Source: Lates calcarifer | Taxonomy: Eukaryota > Chordata > Actinopteri > Centropomidae | DNA: 64,000 nt | Assembly (NCBI RefSeq): GCF_001640805.2 | Contig: NC_066833.1 | Span: 11,723,344 to 11,787,343, forward strand | Direction of reading: 5' to 3' | Part shown: positions 40,701 to 55,700 of the stretch, one piece after another | How the letters are laid out: each line of letters opens with the position of its first letter | How positions within the stretch are numbered: position 1 is the first letter of the stretch | The notes under the pieces: model-generated | Database searches by the model: none | Seen by the model: the letters and a program-made list of their open reading frames with translations, nothing else | What the model was told of the DNA's origin: nothing | Position numbers and translations under genes: made by a program

Positions 40701-43700
40701 ATGATTTAGGAACATAATCTTACTTGCAACTGCAAACATCTGCAACTGATGTCTGTTTTGGTCTGATGTTTGTGCAGGGTGGTTACAGTGGTGACACTTT
40801 GGTTAGTGCCACAGTGTGGAGTTTTCTATGGAGAGATTAGCCTGTTGTGACCTGACTGTGACTTTCTGTTAATGTGAGAAAGCCCAAACTAAAAGCAAAT
40901 ACAAGCAGGACCTGCCCAGCCAGAGCTTTCCAGGAAGTGTACCTGCCTAAGGGGCAAAAGTTTATATATGATGCATCAGCATTACATGAAAGCAGTGCTG
41001 GTGGTGGTACTGCACATAGTGGGATCTATAATGAGATGATCATGAAGACTTTGACTGACATACATGGAAATGTTCTTATAGCTGATATGTAGCTGCTCTC
41101 TTTATGGCAATCTACTGCTTGAGGTGGCAAAGTAAATTTTCACATTTTCCACACTTTAAATTATAGCTGTTAAGTGTTAAACAACTTCTCTGCCTTCCAG
41201 GGCTAATTATCATGTCTGTCGGTTTTCATGAATCATCAGCTTTGGCCAGTGTCTGCCATCCTCACTTTTATTTCCAGCACCCTCAAAAACAAACAAACAA
41301 TTGAATGAAAGACAACCAGCTAAGTGAGTCATTGTAAAGACTACAAGTACAGTTATGTTTAATTAACAAACAAGCCTGGTGATATTTTGCTGTGGCTTTT
41401 TCAACCCAAAAAATATATCTAGTTCGGAAAGGCCAGAGAGATAAATAAGACACCATTACAGGAGAATGTCAGGAGCCCTGTTAAGATGAAAATGTGTCTC
41501 ACTTTTGTTTAAGTGGGAGGATATTGTTTATTCAAAGTCAATAGATGTCCCACAGTGGTGTCTTGACGTCTGTCACCTGGCAGTGACAGAAGTGCTAAGA
41601 TTTCATACATATTGTGCAATTAAATGTTCTTGCACAACCCTGGCAGAGGCCATTTTTCGGTGTCAGCTCTGAGGTCAATATCTGAAAATTAGACTGCATG
41701 GAGTGTCATTTTAAGTCCTCACTTGACAGCACATTATTTTATCTGCTTTTTTGCTTCAGCTGTCACTTATTCTGTACAGGAAGAACGGCAAAATATACCC
41801 AACAACAAGCCTATGTATCAAATGTTGAAAATAAGAAAGACGTTTTATTAAGATGTTCAGATTAGCAGGTCATAATATAGAAATAGAGTGGCTATAAAGC
41901 ACTGAAAATCTTTTGGCATCGCACACACAGAGACAGAGCAACACATGCACACACTCACAAATGCACACATCCCCTTTTATCACACACAAAGCTGCATGAA
42001 CACACACACACACACACACACACAGATTTCCACACTGATCATGGGGACACAAATCCTACTTCTACTGTAAGTCAAAGTTAGGGTATGAATATTGGAAGAA
42101 AATGGAAAAAAGTAAATGTCAGATCTGTTGATGAGAGTGTAATCATGCTTGAATGGCTGTCCTATACTACTAATTCACCTCTTTTATCCATGTGCATACT
42201 GAAATGGGTCATTTGAAACTTGAAAGTGAATGTTCTGGCAATTGCAATGTAAAGACGTTGTATATACTCACTCACAGACACATAAACTAAATAAAGATAG
42301 GTGAACTGCCTCCCTGGGCTCAAAGTTTTGTGGAAATGAGAAAGTTGGAAGGTGTGGCCACAAACCCCCTGTGTGCTCTGTTGGCTAATTTTCGACATAC
42401 AAAAGATCCAGAATCTATTTATGAGAAGAGAAAGAAATACTAAAGAAAAAAGGCAAAAAATTACGTCACCTTACTATGACTGGATGGAGAAACATTCATT
42501 GTTAACACATCAGTGCTGCTTTTAAAGTCAAAGATGCACAAAAAAGAAAAAGAAAGGAAGGCACTGACGAAGTAAAAATCAACTGGCTAAAACAATTAAA
42601 ATTGAACCAACCTTCAGCGCTGGGACATGGTCGACACAGGCAACAGTATTAAGGGACACAATGCAAGGGCTATTTCTTGCATCCTGTAGTCCAAATGTAA
42701 GGTGATGCTAATGCAAGCTGCAGAGATATATGTTTAAAGTAGCAAAGTAGCTCAAACACTGGTGCTGTTAGTGTGAACATATGGCAGCAATAGTGATCGT
42801 GTTTATCTGGTAAGTCACTCTGTTAGTAGATCCCCAGTTACGTCAGTGTGCAAATGCATCATCTAAAAATTTCATTCATAATTAATATAATCTGCTGTGA
42901 CTGTTCACATTTTGGAGGACATTAACCACTCACTAAACCTCATCCCTTTTGTTGACTGCTGCAACACTCGTCAAACTTGCATTGCACAAATGCAGTTCAC
43001 AATAGTTTTGTTAGCAGACTTACCACTCAAAATTCTTAGTAATTTCTGAAACAATGGGTCTGACTGAAATGACAATCATCACTGCCAGATTTTATCAGCA
43101 GAAGCTTGCTAACTAATTAAGCTAACGTTAACTCTATACGTTAGTTGACATTTTGACATTTTCATCCAACTAATCTTAAGTTGAGAATCTTCTCTGGGGG
43201 GTCTTCAATATACACAAGTTACTACTGCAGCTGACTACTGTATGCTGTAATCTAATTAGCTGGGCATGCTTATAATTGCAGTTTACATTAGAGACAAAAC
43301 ACTGTTTAATCTGTTCCTTTCACTTTTTCCCTTATGTTTTATGTTATGTAAAGGCTGAAAAAGACACCAACATCTAAAATGTTTAGACTGTGAGTATTGC
43401 TCTCGCTACTGCACCATGTGTATTGCTTCTACATGTAGAGAAATCCATCCACAGACCAGTAGTGACTTGTTATGGTTGCTAAGCTTTGACTGGGCAATCA
43501 CTGCTCGGGGCAAGGTTTTAGCAAACAGGCTAATGTTAAATGTTTAAATCACGCATCTGCAAATAATTCATTCATTCATAATTCAACGGCTGATTTCCTT
43601 AACACTCCTGACACCTACAGCATGATTTCAGTTTTTATGCTGCTAACTTGCATTAGCATACGCTTGCCTTGTGTTAACTATGTATCAGGCCTTAATCCAC

Positions 43701-46700
43701 TTACCCCAAGGTGAGAGGATGGCATGCACTTGTTGGGTGGGAGGGCATGTTAAAGAGGTTTAGGGATGGGAGTTGGGAAGACAAGCACACACCTTCAGTG
43801 TGGGACACAGGCAAAGAGATCTCCATGCAAGCAGCAGACTGGGCCTTGCGGAAGGGCGGTCGGCCAGGGCCTCTGCGGGTAAGCCGTGGTCCCTCGGGAC
43901 CCATTGGGACTCGAGGCTTCCCCGCCGAGCAGGGCTGGGAGGTGGGGCTAGTGCAATGTCCATTGACATGATCTGTAACAATGGCAAAGCATTAGCAAAC
44001 AATACAAAGAGGGAAATAATGAAACTTTCAAACCTATTCTAATCCATTACTGCAATATCCATCATCATAAGTCATTTAGTCCAATAATGAGCAATGAAAT
44101 CTTGCTTTAATCAAAACAAAGGAAAACTCTGCCAATCAGGGGAGAGAATTTTACTTATTTACAATGCAGTTTTAACTGTTTAAAGGAAATAGCTGGAGAT
44201 TTCTGACCGTGTTGAGAGGTTTTTCTATCTGTTTAAAAAATGCTGATTTAATACTCCAGTAGTACACTACATGACATATGAAGATGGACATTTTTGCAGT
44301 GTTAGAGAAGCAAGCTGATGTTGAAAATCAGACTGTCAATAAGAAAGATGGTAGTGAGGGGAGAGAGGGAAGGCAAGAGTGAGTGACAAAGAGTTGGAGA
44401 GTGGTTTGAAGTAAATAAGAGCAGGGAGGAGAAAAAAAATGCTAGGGCAAAAGAAAAGAGAGTAAAATGTAGAGGGAAATTTTGAGTGCAGTTTCATCCA
44501 GTTTGTGCCAGGAAAGAGATATGAAAATCAAAAGAAAAGAAAACAGGCTTCTTTCATCTCCACTTTGTTTCTTTTTTCCCTTTGTGAATTGTTAAAGAAC
44601 ATTGTATTTAGCAGAAACTATTTATTTCTTTTGAAGGCCAGGAGCTTTATGGTATTACTAGCTGTAACAAAAAGCTACAAATGAAGATCAAAGGAATAGA
44701 AAAGAATATAAAAACTCTAATATGTTTTTGATTCTAATGCAAATTAGTACTCTGCTTTAGTTGGCTGGACTACACCATCAGCTACAGATGGTGCTGACAG
44801 GTAGCACTTGTTACTTTCTGGAATTGCAGCTTTACATGGTGTCCCCTCAGGGACTTTGTTGGATGATTTGTCCTTACATTATTTTGTACTTGCTTGTGTG
44901 TGAGTGTGTGTTTGTTTAGAGCCAAACCATATTAATGAGATAAAGAAAATCAAAGCAAGATTGTGTGGACTGGGTGTGCTCTCTCACTCTCCAGTTCTTT
45001 GTTGCCCTCAGTGTAACTGGCAAGACAAAAAGCTGCCAAGACAGCCGTAATTAACAACTTCATGATACCAAATGCCTGAGTACTCCCATTTTCACTTATC
45101 TCGAGTGAAGAGTAAATACAGAGGTGCCCTTTTCTCTAATGACATCTCTGTGGTGGTAAATCTAAAGTTAAAATGATTTGGGGTTGACAGGATGATGTGA
45201 TCAAAGCATTCCATATTTTTTATTACCTTTCCACCCTCAATCTCCTCTGTGTAGAAACTCATGAAGCATGAGGATAAACAGCACTGTGCTAAATGGTAAA
45301 AACAATAGGCAGTGACCCCTCCTCATTTGGCACTGATCACATCTGTCATACTAAATCCAGTCTCCTGTTCACATGGTTGATGCTCAAATGATTCAATTTC
45401 AAAGTGAAGATGAAAAGCTCTGGGGTGCCACCCAGTCTGCGTGCAACACTTACAGAGTTTCACAGCAGGACAGGCCGAGGCAATGCAGGCATTGAAAACT
45501 GAATGTAATATTGGGCCAACCAATGTGAGAGTTGCGTGACGCCATCACTGTGCCTCTGTCTTAATGTTTTGGTGTTATGAATTGCCAGAGATGCAGCCAA
45601 TCAGTCAATTGTCCTGAAATGTCCTGAGGGAAACTACATAGCAGAAAGAATGGCACTGTATCCTCACACACACACTCAACACACTGGTTACTGCACACAC
45701 TCACACACACACACACTCTCACACAGGCACACACGTGCCCACTCACAAGAGAATTACTCTCTATAACAGACTGTTCCGACAAAAAACCCATATTCCTGAG
45801 AGTACAAGATTAATTAACATGTATTCTTCCCTTTTTTACTGACAACATACATTCTCTTGACAATGGGGAATGTGTGAACCTTACAGGAAATTTAATGAGC
45901 TTAAAATGCTCTCTTGTTAATGATACTAAATGTGATCAGACACACAAAGTTGGTGTTTTCCAAGTTTTTTTCATTTTTTAAAAATCTGAATCAGAAGTGC
46001 TGCAAAAAGAAATAAAAGAAAAAAAGTTTTTTATACCTGTCACATAACAAAGAGTTATTAAATGAGGCAAGTCACAGGAATAAGCACTGGCACATTTTGT
46101 CTAAAAGAAGCAGAAGTTTTTAGAGGGGACAGCATGTGTGACACTGCAGAAGCAGAACAAAGAGAAACCTGAGATTGTGATGTGTATGTAGAATTCATGT
46201 AGCAGATATTGGGGGGGGCAGTATCTGTAATGCAGATGATCCAGTTAAAATGGAAAGAAGACTGCTTAAGAGAGAAATGATCCAGTTAATGAGAGAGGTA
46301 GCGAGTGATCCAATCACTGTAGAGCAAGGCTGTTAATGGAGGAAAGGTTGTGTAAAATCAGAAGATGGTCCAATCATGACAAGCGATAGAAGGCCTCAAG
46401 TTTAAACATGGGCATGAGTTACAAATCACCTTTATAAACACTTGCAAAATGTAGAGGAAACAAATACAGAAGATTTAAATCAAAATACATTAAAGGGGAA
46501 AAATGGACAAAGACGTCAGGCCGACAGTCTCATGGGCTGGTTGAAAAGGAGGAGAGAGTGACAAGTAAACTGAAAGAATAAAATCTGAATGAGAATAAAA
46601 ACTACCAAAGTAACATTAAAGCCTAGAAAATGTGACAAAAGAAGAAACTAAATGACTCAAAGGAAATCAAGTGAAAACTGCGGGCTTTCGCCTACCGTAC

Positions 46701-49700
46701 CAAGATCAGTCTTAAGATCTGTTGGCAGACTTAACTTTCTGCCGGGTCCCTTTACTGAAACAAAAGAATAGGAAACAAAGCACCAGTTAATCCTTTCAAA
46801 TAAAAAAATGATGAATAAAAAACTAAAAAAATAAGAAAAACAAAGTAGGTGTAATCTAAGTCAAAGAATGACAAACAAAAGTGCAAAACAAACCAAAAAA
46901 AAAAAAAAAAAAAAAATCAAACCAAACGAAATGGAAATTACTCAAATGAACAATGAACCAGAACATGCAAGTTGGTGCAGTTGCGCATGGCAGGCACATT
47001 TCAAAATGCATGCTCCATTGTTGTCCCAGGCCAGTGGAGCAGGGGTTATCTTTTCTTACAACTACTGCTTATTGACTTGTTGAGTTGCAACAAGGCAAGG
47101 CATATTTGAATTTACTCTGGCTTATGCACATTTTAAAAATCTGATTAACCTTGACCAAGGTCTGTCCTGAAATGTGTCAGTTTTGCATTTTCTAAGGCCT
47201 GGGATGTCTAACATGGAAGCACAAACAAACAGTGACACCACAGGGTGTCAATACAAAAATCACAGTCAGACACTGGAGGCAAAAAAATAACTTGTTTAAA
47301 CATTTTGCAAGCATTTTGCAGTAAGTAGAGAACTGCAAAGGTCGAAGTTGAGATGTTATGACCCAGTTTCCCTCTCAAAAAGAAGGCAAAAGTTCATTGT
47401 TTCTTTTGTTAACTTGATATGTGGAAGACATAGGATGGTGTTTACATGATGCTTGATTTTAAGACCATGTAGAAAACAGCATGACCATGAATTTATATTC
47501 TATATAATTGTGACCATTTTAATATTACTTTAGATCTTGGTGCATCAAAGGAAAAGAAGTAGGTTCAGCAGAGGACGTGGCACCGGCTGGAGGAAATGGC
47601 AGAACTTTTCTGTTTGTTTGTTTTAAATCTACATTAATGGAATACAGTTCATTCCTTTTATACAGTTTATTTGCTATGAAGGACCATGGAGGCAGCTAAG
47701 TATCACAGGTCATTTTGAGGAAAAACATATTTCCTTTATTGCAGAGGAGGAAATTAGGGTGGTGTGGTGCTCTAATTGAATTTCTCAATCAATTAATTTC
47801 TTTTTTTTTTTCCAGGAACAAGTAAAGCCTTTCAGATTAGTTTTGCTAATGAGATAACAGATGAGCTCTGCGTGTGTGTGTGTGTGTATGTGTGTGTGTG
47901 TTCATAATAAACCATGGGGACCAGATGCTGTTGTAACCATATAAACTGTGCAGTGTTAGGGATACGACGACAGAGAAAATGTTCTCATTATAAACCTGTT
48001 TCACACAGATGGTTCCTCTGTTTAACAGCTCAGTGGTTACATTAACAGTTCATAAAATTTTCATTGTGAATATGAACAATACCCAACCATACTTACACAT
48101 TATTACATGGTTTTTTACTACATGCTCACTGAACCTATATACTAACTTTGGTCAGCTGAAGCAACATCACTGTCAACTTCACCAGGTCTGTGTTGATTAA
48201 TAATATTATCACTGTAATTTATGTGCATTCTTTTCATGGCCGGAATACTCTTAATTCCAAGTCTGGTATATTGTTGTTTACATGACAGTATTATAAGACA
48301 TTTATGACAACAGTTCATGTTGGGCGAGCACCATTCATCATCTCAGCACTACATACGTCACGTCATGATCTGCTCATGTAGGGTTCCCAACAAAAAACAA
48401 AAAGTAAAATGTTATTTTAAGCCTTTTAAAGGTGTTTTATGACCCCATGGGTGTCTGCTTTCTCCTGGGAAAGACAAAGCATTTGCCTGGGGCAAAGCTG
48501 ATGTTTAAATCCAACATTTCCACAGAATGTACTGCCCCGCTTTGCACTGTTTCTCCTCTGTGCTGGCCTATAACAGGTGAGAACTTTAGCTTTCTGACAG
48601 ACAGCAGACACTAGTGAGACAACGAATGTACCAAAATACCTTTGATGATGAAACACTGGATTAAGTGCTGGACTGAGAGGTAAAAAATAACAGTTTTGAT
48701 TTTTACTGAGGTCTACACAGGAAATACTATTCGACTGAATTATAGTGACACATGGAATGCTGAGATCCCAAATGGGGCTTATGTTGGACTTGATTAGGCC
48801 ACAACACTGATAAACGCACAAAGCAAGCTGTAGTAATTTTTTATCAGCTCCGCAGCTGGCCACAGTGTGGGCACCATGCAGTTAGTTAGAGATGAGACAG
48901 TGATGAATGTTAGAGGGGAGGACAACAAGATGAGATTGTGGGTTTATTGACACACAGTCAGAGACACACGATTAGAGACATTCTGAGTGCCACGGTCTGC
49001 TCAAGCAGCATGTTGTCCTTCAGCGACAAAGATGTGTGCCAGTGGAGGCACAACAATTAAGAATGAAGCACTAGAGGCTCTGACAAGTAAGGAGAAGTAC
49101 CCAGGTGTAATACAACTCCTTCCTCTTCCAAAGCCTGCCTGCCTTGCAGCATTGCTGAATGATGAAGGATCCAAGGTCAATGCCCAGATCTGGCACATAA
49201 AACAAACATGACAACATCTACCCCCCTGCAGCTGGGGCAGAGAGACAATGCAACACCAGCAGTCATCTGCACAAAAGCATGGAGCATATATTGACAAAGC
49301 AGCAGCACACAGTCTACTCCTAGGAACACAGTCCCTGTCAGCTTGTTTACACTGCAAGCAACGTGGTTGATGGGTCAACCTGTTCTGACCGATCGTGGGG
49401 TGAAAAGATCCAATTTCATTTGGGTAATGAACTGCATCTATAAACATTCTGATTATGAAAAAAATGTGTTTTATTTTATTTTGAGATTAAGTGGACAATT
49501 TTATTATATATCTTATTTACTTCCCATTTTCTGCCACCTTTGAGAGCCCAAATCCATACACACTGTAGTCCTTGTCACTGCTAGCTGTTAACCAACCAGT
49601 AAGAGTCACCAGTGCAGCAACAAAGACAATAACCCTATTCCCACCCACCACCTGTGTGCCTACCCCACCAAAAATAATATTGTAAGGCTTGTGTAAGGAA

Positions 49701-52700
49701 TAAAAGGGCCTCTGGTGTCTTGCTGATAGTGTTGCTCACAGTGTGGAAGCAGAGTTAGCATGCAAGGTGCAACATCAAATCAACCACCTGTCCAAAAAAC
49801 AACCCAATCGCATTTCCCTCCCTTATTGCATTGTTGCCATTAAAATAAAAACCACAAGCAGATGTCCATGAAGAGGCTGAGATCTGTGAGACATCCCTCC
49901 TCTTACCATTGTCCAGTAAGTAAAAGACTGGACTGCAGTGGCTGGCTCTCAGACTGGCCACAGGCTCTGGCAGGATGCGTGGGTCATTGTGAAGGGAGGT
50001 TGGGTAATGAACTGGAATAGGAGATCCGACAGAACAGACAGACTTTTCAGGGCAACAGGGGAGAGACAAACACAGTGGGTGAACTAGAGAGAGAAGATTC
50101 TTAGAAGTAACAGGGAGGAAAACAGTTGTGAGGTTATGAAAACAAAAATGTTAATAAGAAGGTAAATGACAACATTATTCCACCAGGAATATAACTAGGG
50201 ATGCTCCGATACCACTTTTTTCCAAACCAATACCGATACTTGGATCTGAGTACTTGCCGATACTGAGTAGCGATACAAGTACTTATTAATGCCATTACAC
50301 TTGGTACATTTGCTTGAAAACATGTTTTATTTTCATCAGATATTGTTTCATTCTCTGGCTGTAAGAAATTGCTGTGACTGACATTTGAACATTTCATTAT
50401 GTATGGCACTGCCACACATTTTACTCAAATAGAAGTACTATTAAAGTACTGTTATTGACATTTTAGCATTCAACTGCATCTTTTTTTAACAAACAGAATA
50501 TCTTCAAGGCAGGAGTAGGCTAAGGCGGAATGTTTAAAATGTCCAACTATTTTCCGTCCGACTGCCACAGCATCAGCCACGCTCCTCTGTGCTAAAAGCC
50601 CCTCATTAATTAATTAGCCCTCGACGCACTGGCAGGTTCGGGAGTCCAGCGTCACTCATGGCTTTGATCATGTTTTTTACATTATCACGTAGCACAACGT
50701 GAACAGAACTTTTAGGGACCCCCCCATGTCTGAAGCATGTCATCAAACACACCTGCGATAGCTTGGCTGGTGTGCGAACCCCTAAACTGTTTTGCATGCA
50801 GGACAACTCTTCACGGAGTAAAATCCTCATCAATCTGCTGTGCAGTTAAACTGATGAGGGACACCGGGCTAACGCTGCTCATCCAAATATCAGTGGTGAA
50901 GCTGAGGGCCGAAATGTCTTGCAACAGGCTGCGGATGTGCCTCTTCACAAAGTCGTGTAGCTTTGGCAACACTGTGTCAGTGATGTGGTGTCGGCTAGGG
51001 ATCTCATACCTCGGCTCCGTACGCTGAGAAGACGTCTAAATCCCATAATATCAACAACTGAAAATGGCTGGTCATCAAGAGCAATGTACTGGGTCAGAGC
51101 CTCTGCTATTTTCACTGTGCACAGGTTGTCTCTTAACATCATCTCAACATTGTCACCATCATCCACTGTGAAATACCTCCACACTGCTGACATTGCTCCT
51201 CTGTGCTCTCACTTAGCACCTGACTGCCCAAGTGAACATCACGCTGCCGTAAAGTGGTATCGGAACACTTTTACGAGTACGAGTACAGGAACAGGGTATC
51301 GGACCTGATACCTGATACTGGTATAGGTATCGGTGCATCCCTAAATATAACCATATATAACCATGTTTTTTTACAAGCACAACTACTACTATCACGAACA
51401 ACAGTGCTGCTACTACTACTACTACTATAACTACTACTACTACTACTTTTAATACAACCTGAACACCACTATTTCAAACAACACTAGAACCCCTTCTAAC
51501 TTTCATAGTCACTGTCAAATACCTGATACTTCATAGAGACAGTTGTTGGTAAAAATGTTATTGGTAATGATCATAATAGAAACTCAAAAGAAGAGGCAAA
51601 ACCAAAAGCAGAGTGCCAATATTTTTTCTTTTTTGCTAATGCTCATGTTTATTACCCATCACCTGAGGCTAAAAAGCATCTGACTGCAGAGATGAGACTG
51701 GGAGCAATGGGAACTCAAACAGAGCATGTGAACTGCTGACAATATGACAATGCTTAATCTTGAATCCACAACACCAGCACCAGACCCATACACACACACA
51801 CATGGATTCCAACATGAAAAGACTCCTCTAGGGGTATTTCTAACCAGCAAGATTTACAGACAATTGTTAGTTGCAATTCAGTATTTTACACAGCTTAATT
51901 TTACAGAGTGCAAATCACAAGTGCTGGATATGGCAACCATTGGGGCAAACAGGTCACGCAGTTACTTGGTAACGACCACTTGTCCCCATTAATCCTCTTT
52001 TTCTACCCACATCCAAAAAACACAGAGTCACTGGGGTGAAACAGCTTAGTATGTTAAGGCTGACTAACCGAGAGTAGCACCTGAAGCACAGAGGTTTAAA
52101 CTGGAATAGACCTGTGGTTGTTACTAACAACATCACGTGGCAGAGCAAATGATGACTGACACTGTGATGGTCAAGTTTGAATCTTGGAATGACTTTATTC
52201 TCTTTAAGTTACCATGGTAAATTACCACAGTAAAATGGCATGCTTAATGACACACATGCACCAGCATAGTTTAGTTGAAAGACTGTTGGTAGGCTTATTT
52301 TAACTTTGATAAAATCATCTTGAGTTGCACAGAGCTGTGCAGGTGGCAACAGTTCAGCACACTGTAAAGTTTCAACTAACACCTCCACCCTTTCTCCCCT
52401 CATGTGCCCACAGCTAAATATATCCTGCTAGGTCAGGTACTCATCACTGGCATCTCAGCTTGTTAGTCCATCTCATGACTGGGCCTGGTCAAGAAAGGGC
52501 TGCTATAGCCACACATGGGGTAAAGCTCCCAGAGGAGATGTAACTCATAACCCCAAACCAAAACAACAGACCTCAGGACATAAAAAAGACAACAGGAAGA
52601 GAGTGGAGGGAGACAGCTATTGGGCAGAAGAGGGGCCAATTACTAGGCCTAATAAAAATAGAGGAAGATAGGGAAAAGGTAAGGAAAAAAGAAGATGTGA

Positions 52701-55700
52701 AGAAGTGAGAGAGAAGCCTGCAGTTATTGACACACAGGGTGAATTCCTGATGATAGCTGGCTTCCTTAATAAGCTGTCCACCGTCTGTATATGGCCTTGA
52801 ACAGACACAGCACACCTGGTGTGCCAGGGATGGCCAGACAGCCTCTAATGGCCATGGAAGGTGGAGGTTGATATCCAGCAGGCGGAAAGAAACCATGAAC
52901 TTTGTCTGTCAAGGAGACCACAGCTGTGCTGCCTCATTTGTCATGACCACTTTAAATGTATTTTAAATGTATTTTTATCACTCTTGCATTTATATTGAAG
53001 ATTTTTAAGCAAATAAAAAATCTACAAAATCTGTTGAAAAAAGAATCAACCAGACTTGAACTGACATTTGAAGTTCTCCTTAACGATTGCACTTAACCAT
53101 TGTAAACATTTTCACCTTGATTGCAGAATCAAGTGATTGTAATTGTAATTCAGAAACTGTACTCCACTGAATATAACTGCTCCACCAATCTGCCTTTTCC
53201 CCTGCTCTGGATACATGAGTGTGTGAGTCAGACACTTGAACACACTGTGTTATATTGTATCCGTCCCTACCCATCTCTACATAATTCTTTCTTTCTTCCA
53301 TCTCTCTAATTAGAGGATGACAGGCCTGTAATGGGAAAGAATGACCATGTTGACCTAGCCAACATCACAATTCTGAAAGACCCCCTGTAAAGACAGCAAA
53401 GAACATCTTGTCCTGGTTCTGTTATTCTGTTCATGTGCTCTCCTTAAGAGGCTCAAATGCGAGGCTGGGAGGTACAAGTGTGCGAACAGACCACCAAGGA
53501 CAGCTTTTAAAAAAGACAAAAGGCTGAAAGGTTACACAACCAATTTCTGTATCCTGCACAATACAAGTGGACCACAAAGCAGACCACAAAGCAGTTGATG
53601 ATTAAAAATCATAAACAACAACAAACATCAAACGGCTGAATCCATATTGAATTAGTGCTCATACTACATGTAAAGGGCGCTCAAATCTTGAGTAATGACT
53701 TTGGAGCTCTAACAAGCACTTGCAACATGAACAGATCTCTAGCAGATACATTTAGTTAAGTCAGGTTCAGTTTTTTATAACCCATGATCACTGCCAGTAA
53801 AACCTGTCTAGAAGAGATGAACTTCCCACCGAACAAAACATGGACTCTCTTTTTATCTGTGCACAAAACCTTAAAAAAGCAAGACAAAGTGAAAGGGCAA
53901 ACTATCTCTGCTTTGACATTCAGTTTGACATTATATTTGACTATTTGGCTTTTTGTCCTCATAATATGCAATGCAACAACACTGCTCATATGCTTGGAAT
54001 ATGCTAGGAAGAAAGCATTTGTGTGTCTCTGTGACTGGCAGGATTTCACATGGGCACTATCTCAGATGAGAGGCCCAAATATGAATCATTCAAAGACATG
54101 AGTCCCATGTGGGCACAGTCTGACAAAGCAATATGGAGCCAAACAGGCTCACCACCTGTAAGGACAAAGGTGCAGCTCATGTGCTTTACACTGCAACAGC
54201 AGTGGTCTTAGTGGCCTGAACCCAGTCAAATTATTTTTTCAGAGCATACAAAAAGCCTTAATGTTGGCAAAAATCCCCAAAGCTTTTATTCTCTGTAAAA
54301 CACATCAGACTAATTGAATATTTGCACACAATGGCACCATTCTCATGCTTCAGTGCTGACAAACTCCTCAGGATAAATGTATGAATTTATCACCAGCTAA
54401 TGACATCTTATTATTCCAGATCAGCTGTGGCCTATTCTCATTCATGAGAAAACACTGTCTCACTATACCACAGCTTAGCTGTAAGAGAGAATATTTTGAA
54501 TACTCAAACATCTCCAACTTCCCCCTTAGGATCACATTTTCCCACAACTTGTTTTACTTAACTGTACAGAGTTTCAAAGTTTCAAATGATCCTCCTCCTC
54601 AGGTTTAACAAGGCGTTACTTCTGAGAGATTCAAAAAGATTCAGCTGTTCTTTATTTCCTTAGAAGAAATTTCATATGATATGACAGAAATATTTCAGGT
54701 CTGTGTTGGTGCTACTGAAACAGACTCTTCTCACAGATTTCATGCATCAGTTTGTGGGGTATTTTCACAAATTGTACCTGGACCAAAATGCTGCATTATT
54801 TATTCTATAAATAATCTATCAACTGTTAAGAAAAATATTCTGAACTAAACTGACACCTCACTTTGTTATATCACCAGTAAATCTTAATCTTAAATAAACA
54901 GTTTGGAGACTTACACAGCAAACAGGCAGACAGAGTCTTGAAGACACAACATTTCTGCTCGGCAGTGTTGTAATCGTAGATTTACACACACTTACACTCT
55001 CTCCATTTGACCTTTATGTTCTGAATTTGATGAGATAAAGTGCTTTCCCACAATGCTATGAAAGGGCCTGCTAGGGAACATTCTCATCTCTCTCTCTCTC
55101 CTTCTCCCTCTATTATGCGTCTCTGTTTCTTAGTATGCAATCACAGAAACTCTCTCTTTATGTGCCCTGTCTCCAAACACACAGACCTCAACATAATGCA
55201 AAGATTCTCATAGATCTCATCTTTTGCATCCAATCTTTACTATGATATTAATCACAAGTCACTGTGCTCTAATACTGTAAGCTTATCTCTTGCACTGTAC
55301 TTCCAATCTACCATCACATCTCCAAAGGGTGATTCTGAAACCTGAAGTAGGTGGCAAGATAATGAATATAAGACTATCTACATGTATTAAGGGCATTTAC
55401 ATTAAATGCTTCATCACACCACTCCCCTCTATTTCATTATCCATCCTCTAGCATCTAATGCGACATTAAGTAAAGCACTGCTACACACTAACATGCCAGC
55501 AAATATTTAACTTACAGCAGTGCACAGGAGGTTTCCATAATATATTATGGATGACAAAAATAAATATTTAATTGGCATTGAGAGCTGCTCTGATCTCATC
55601 TCAGAGAGATATCTAAGCCTTGATTTTATAAGATGATGCAGGTTACTGCTGCTTCTTATCAACTGTACGTTATCACCACTGCAATCAGCAGTCTTATCAA

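Larger units (their letters stand above)
36519..43792 (-). other. stxbp5l intron(s) around the 102-nt candidate cassette
   Basis: 7.3 kb of intron interrupted only by the candidate cassette at 37562-37663. CA-rich tracts lie at 36945-37120, 37736-37800 and 42000-42024. A stretch near 40410-40560 has homeodomain-like TAAT and octamer-like ATGCTAAT words and could be a conserved element; this is a guess. No other exon was found. Confidence 0.5.

Noticed and set aside
49001..49447. 148-codon Cys-rich open frame on the minus strand inside an stxbp5l intron
   Set aside because: Low-complexity Cys and hydrophobic content, no family match and no splice context tying it to stxbp5l.
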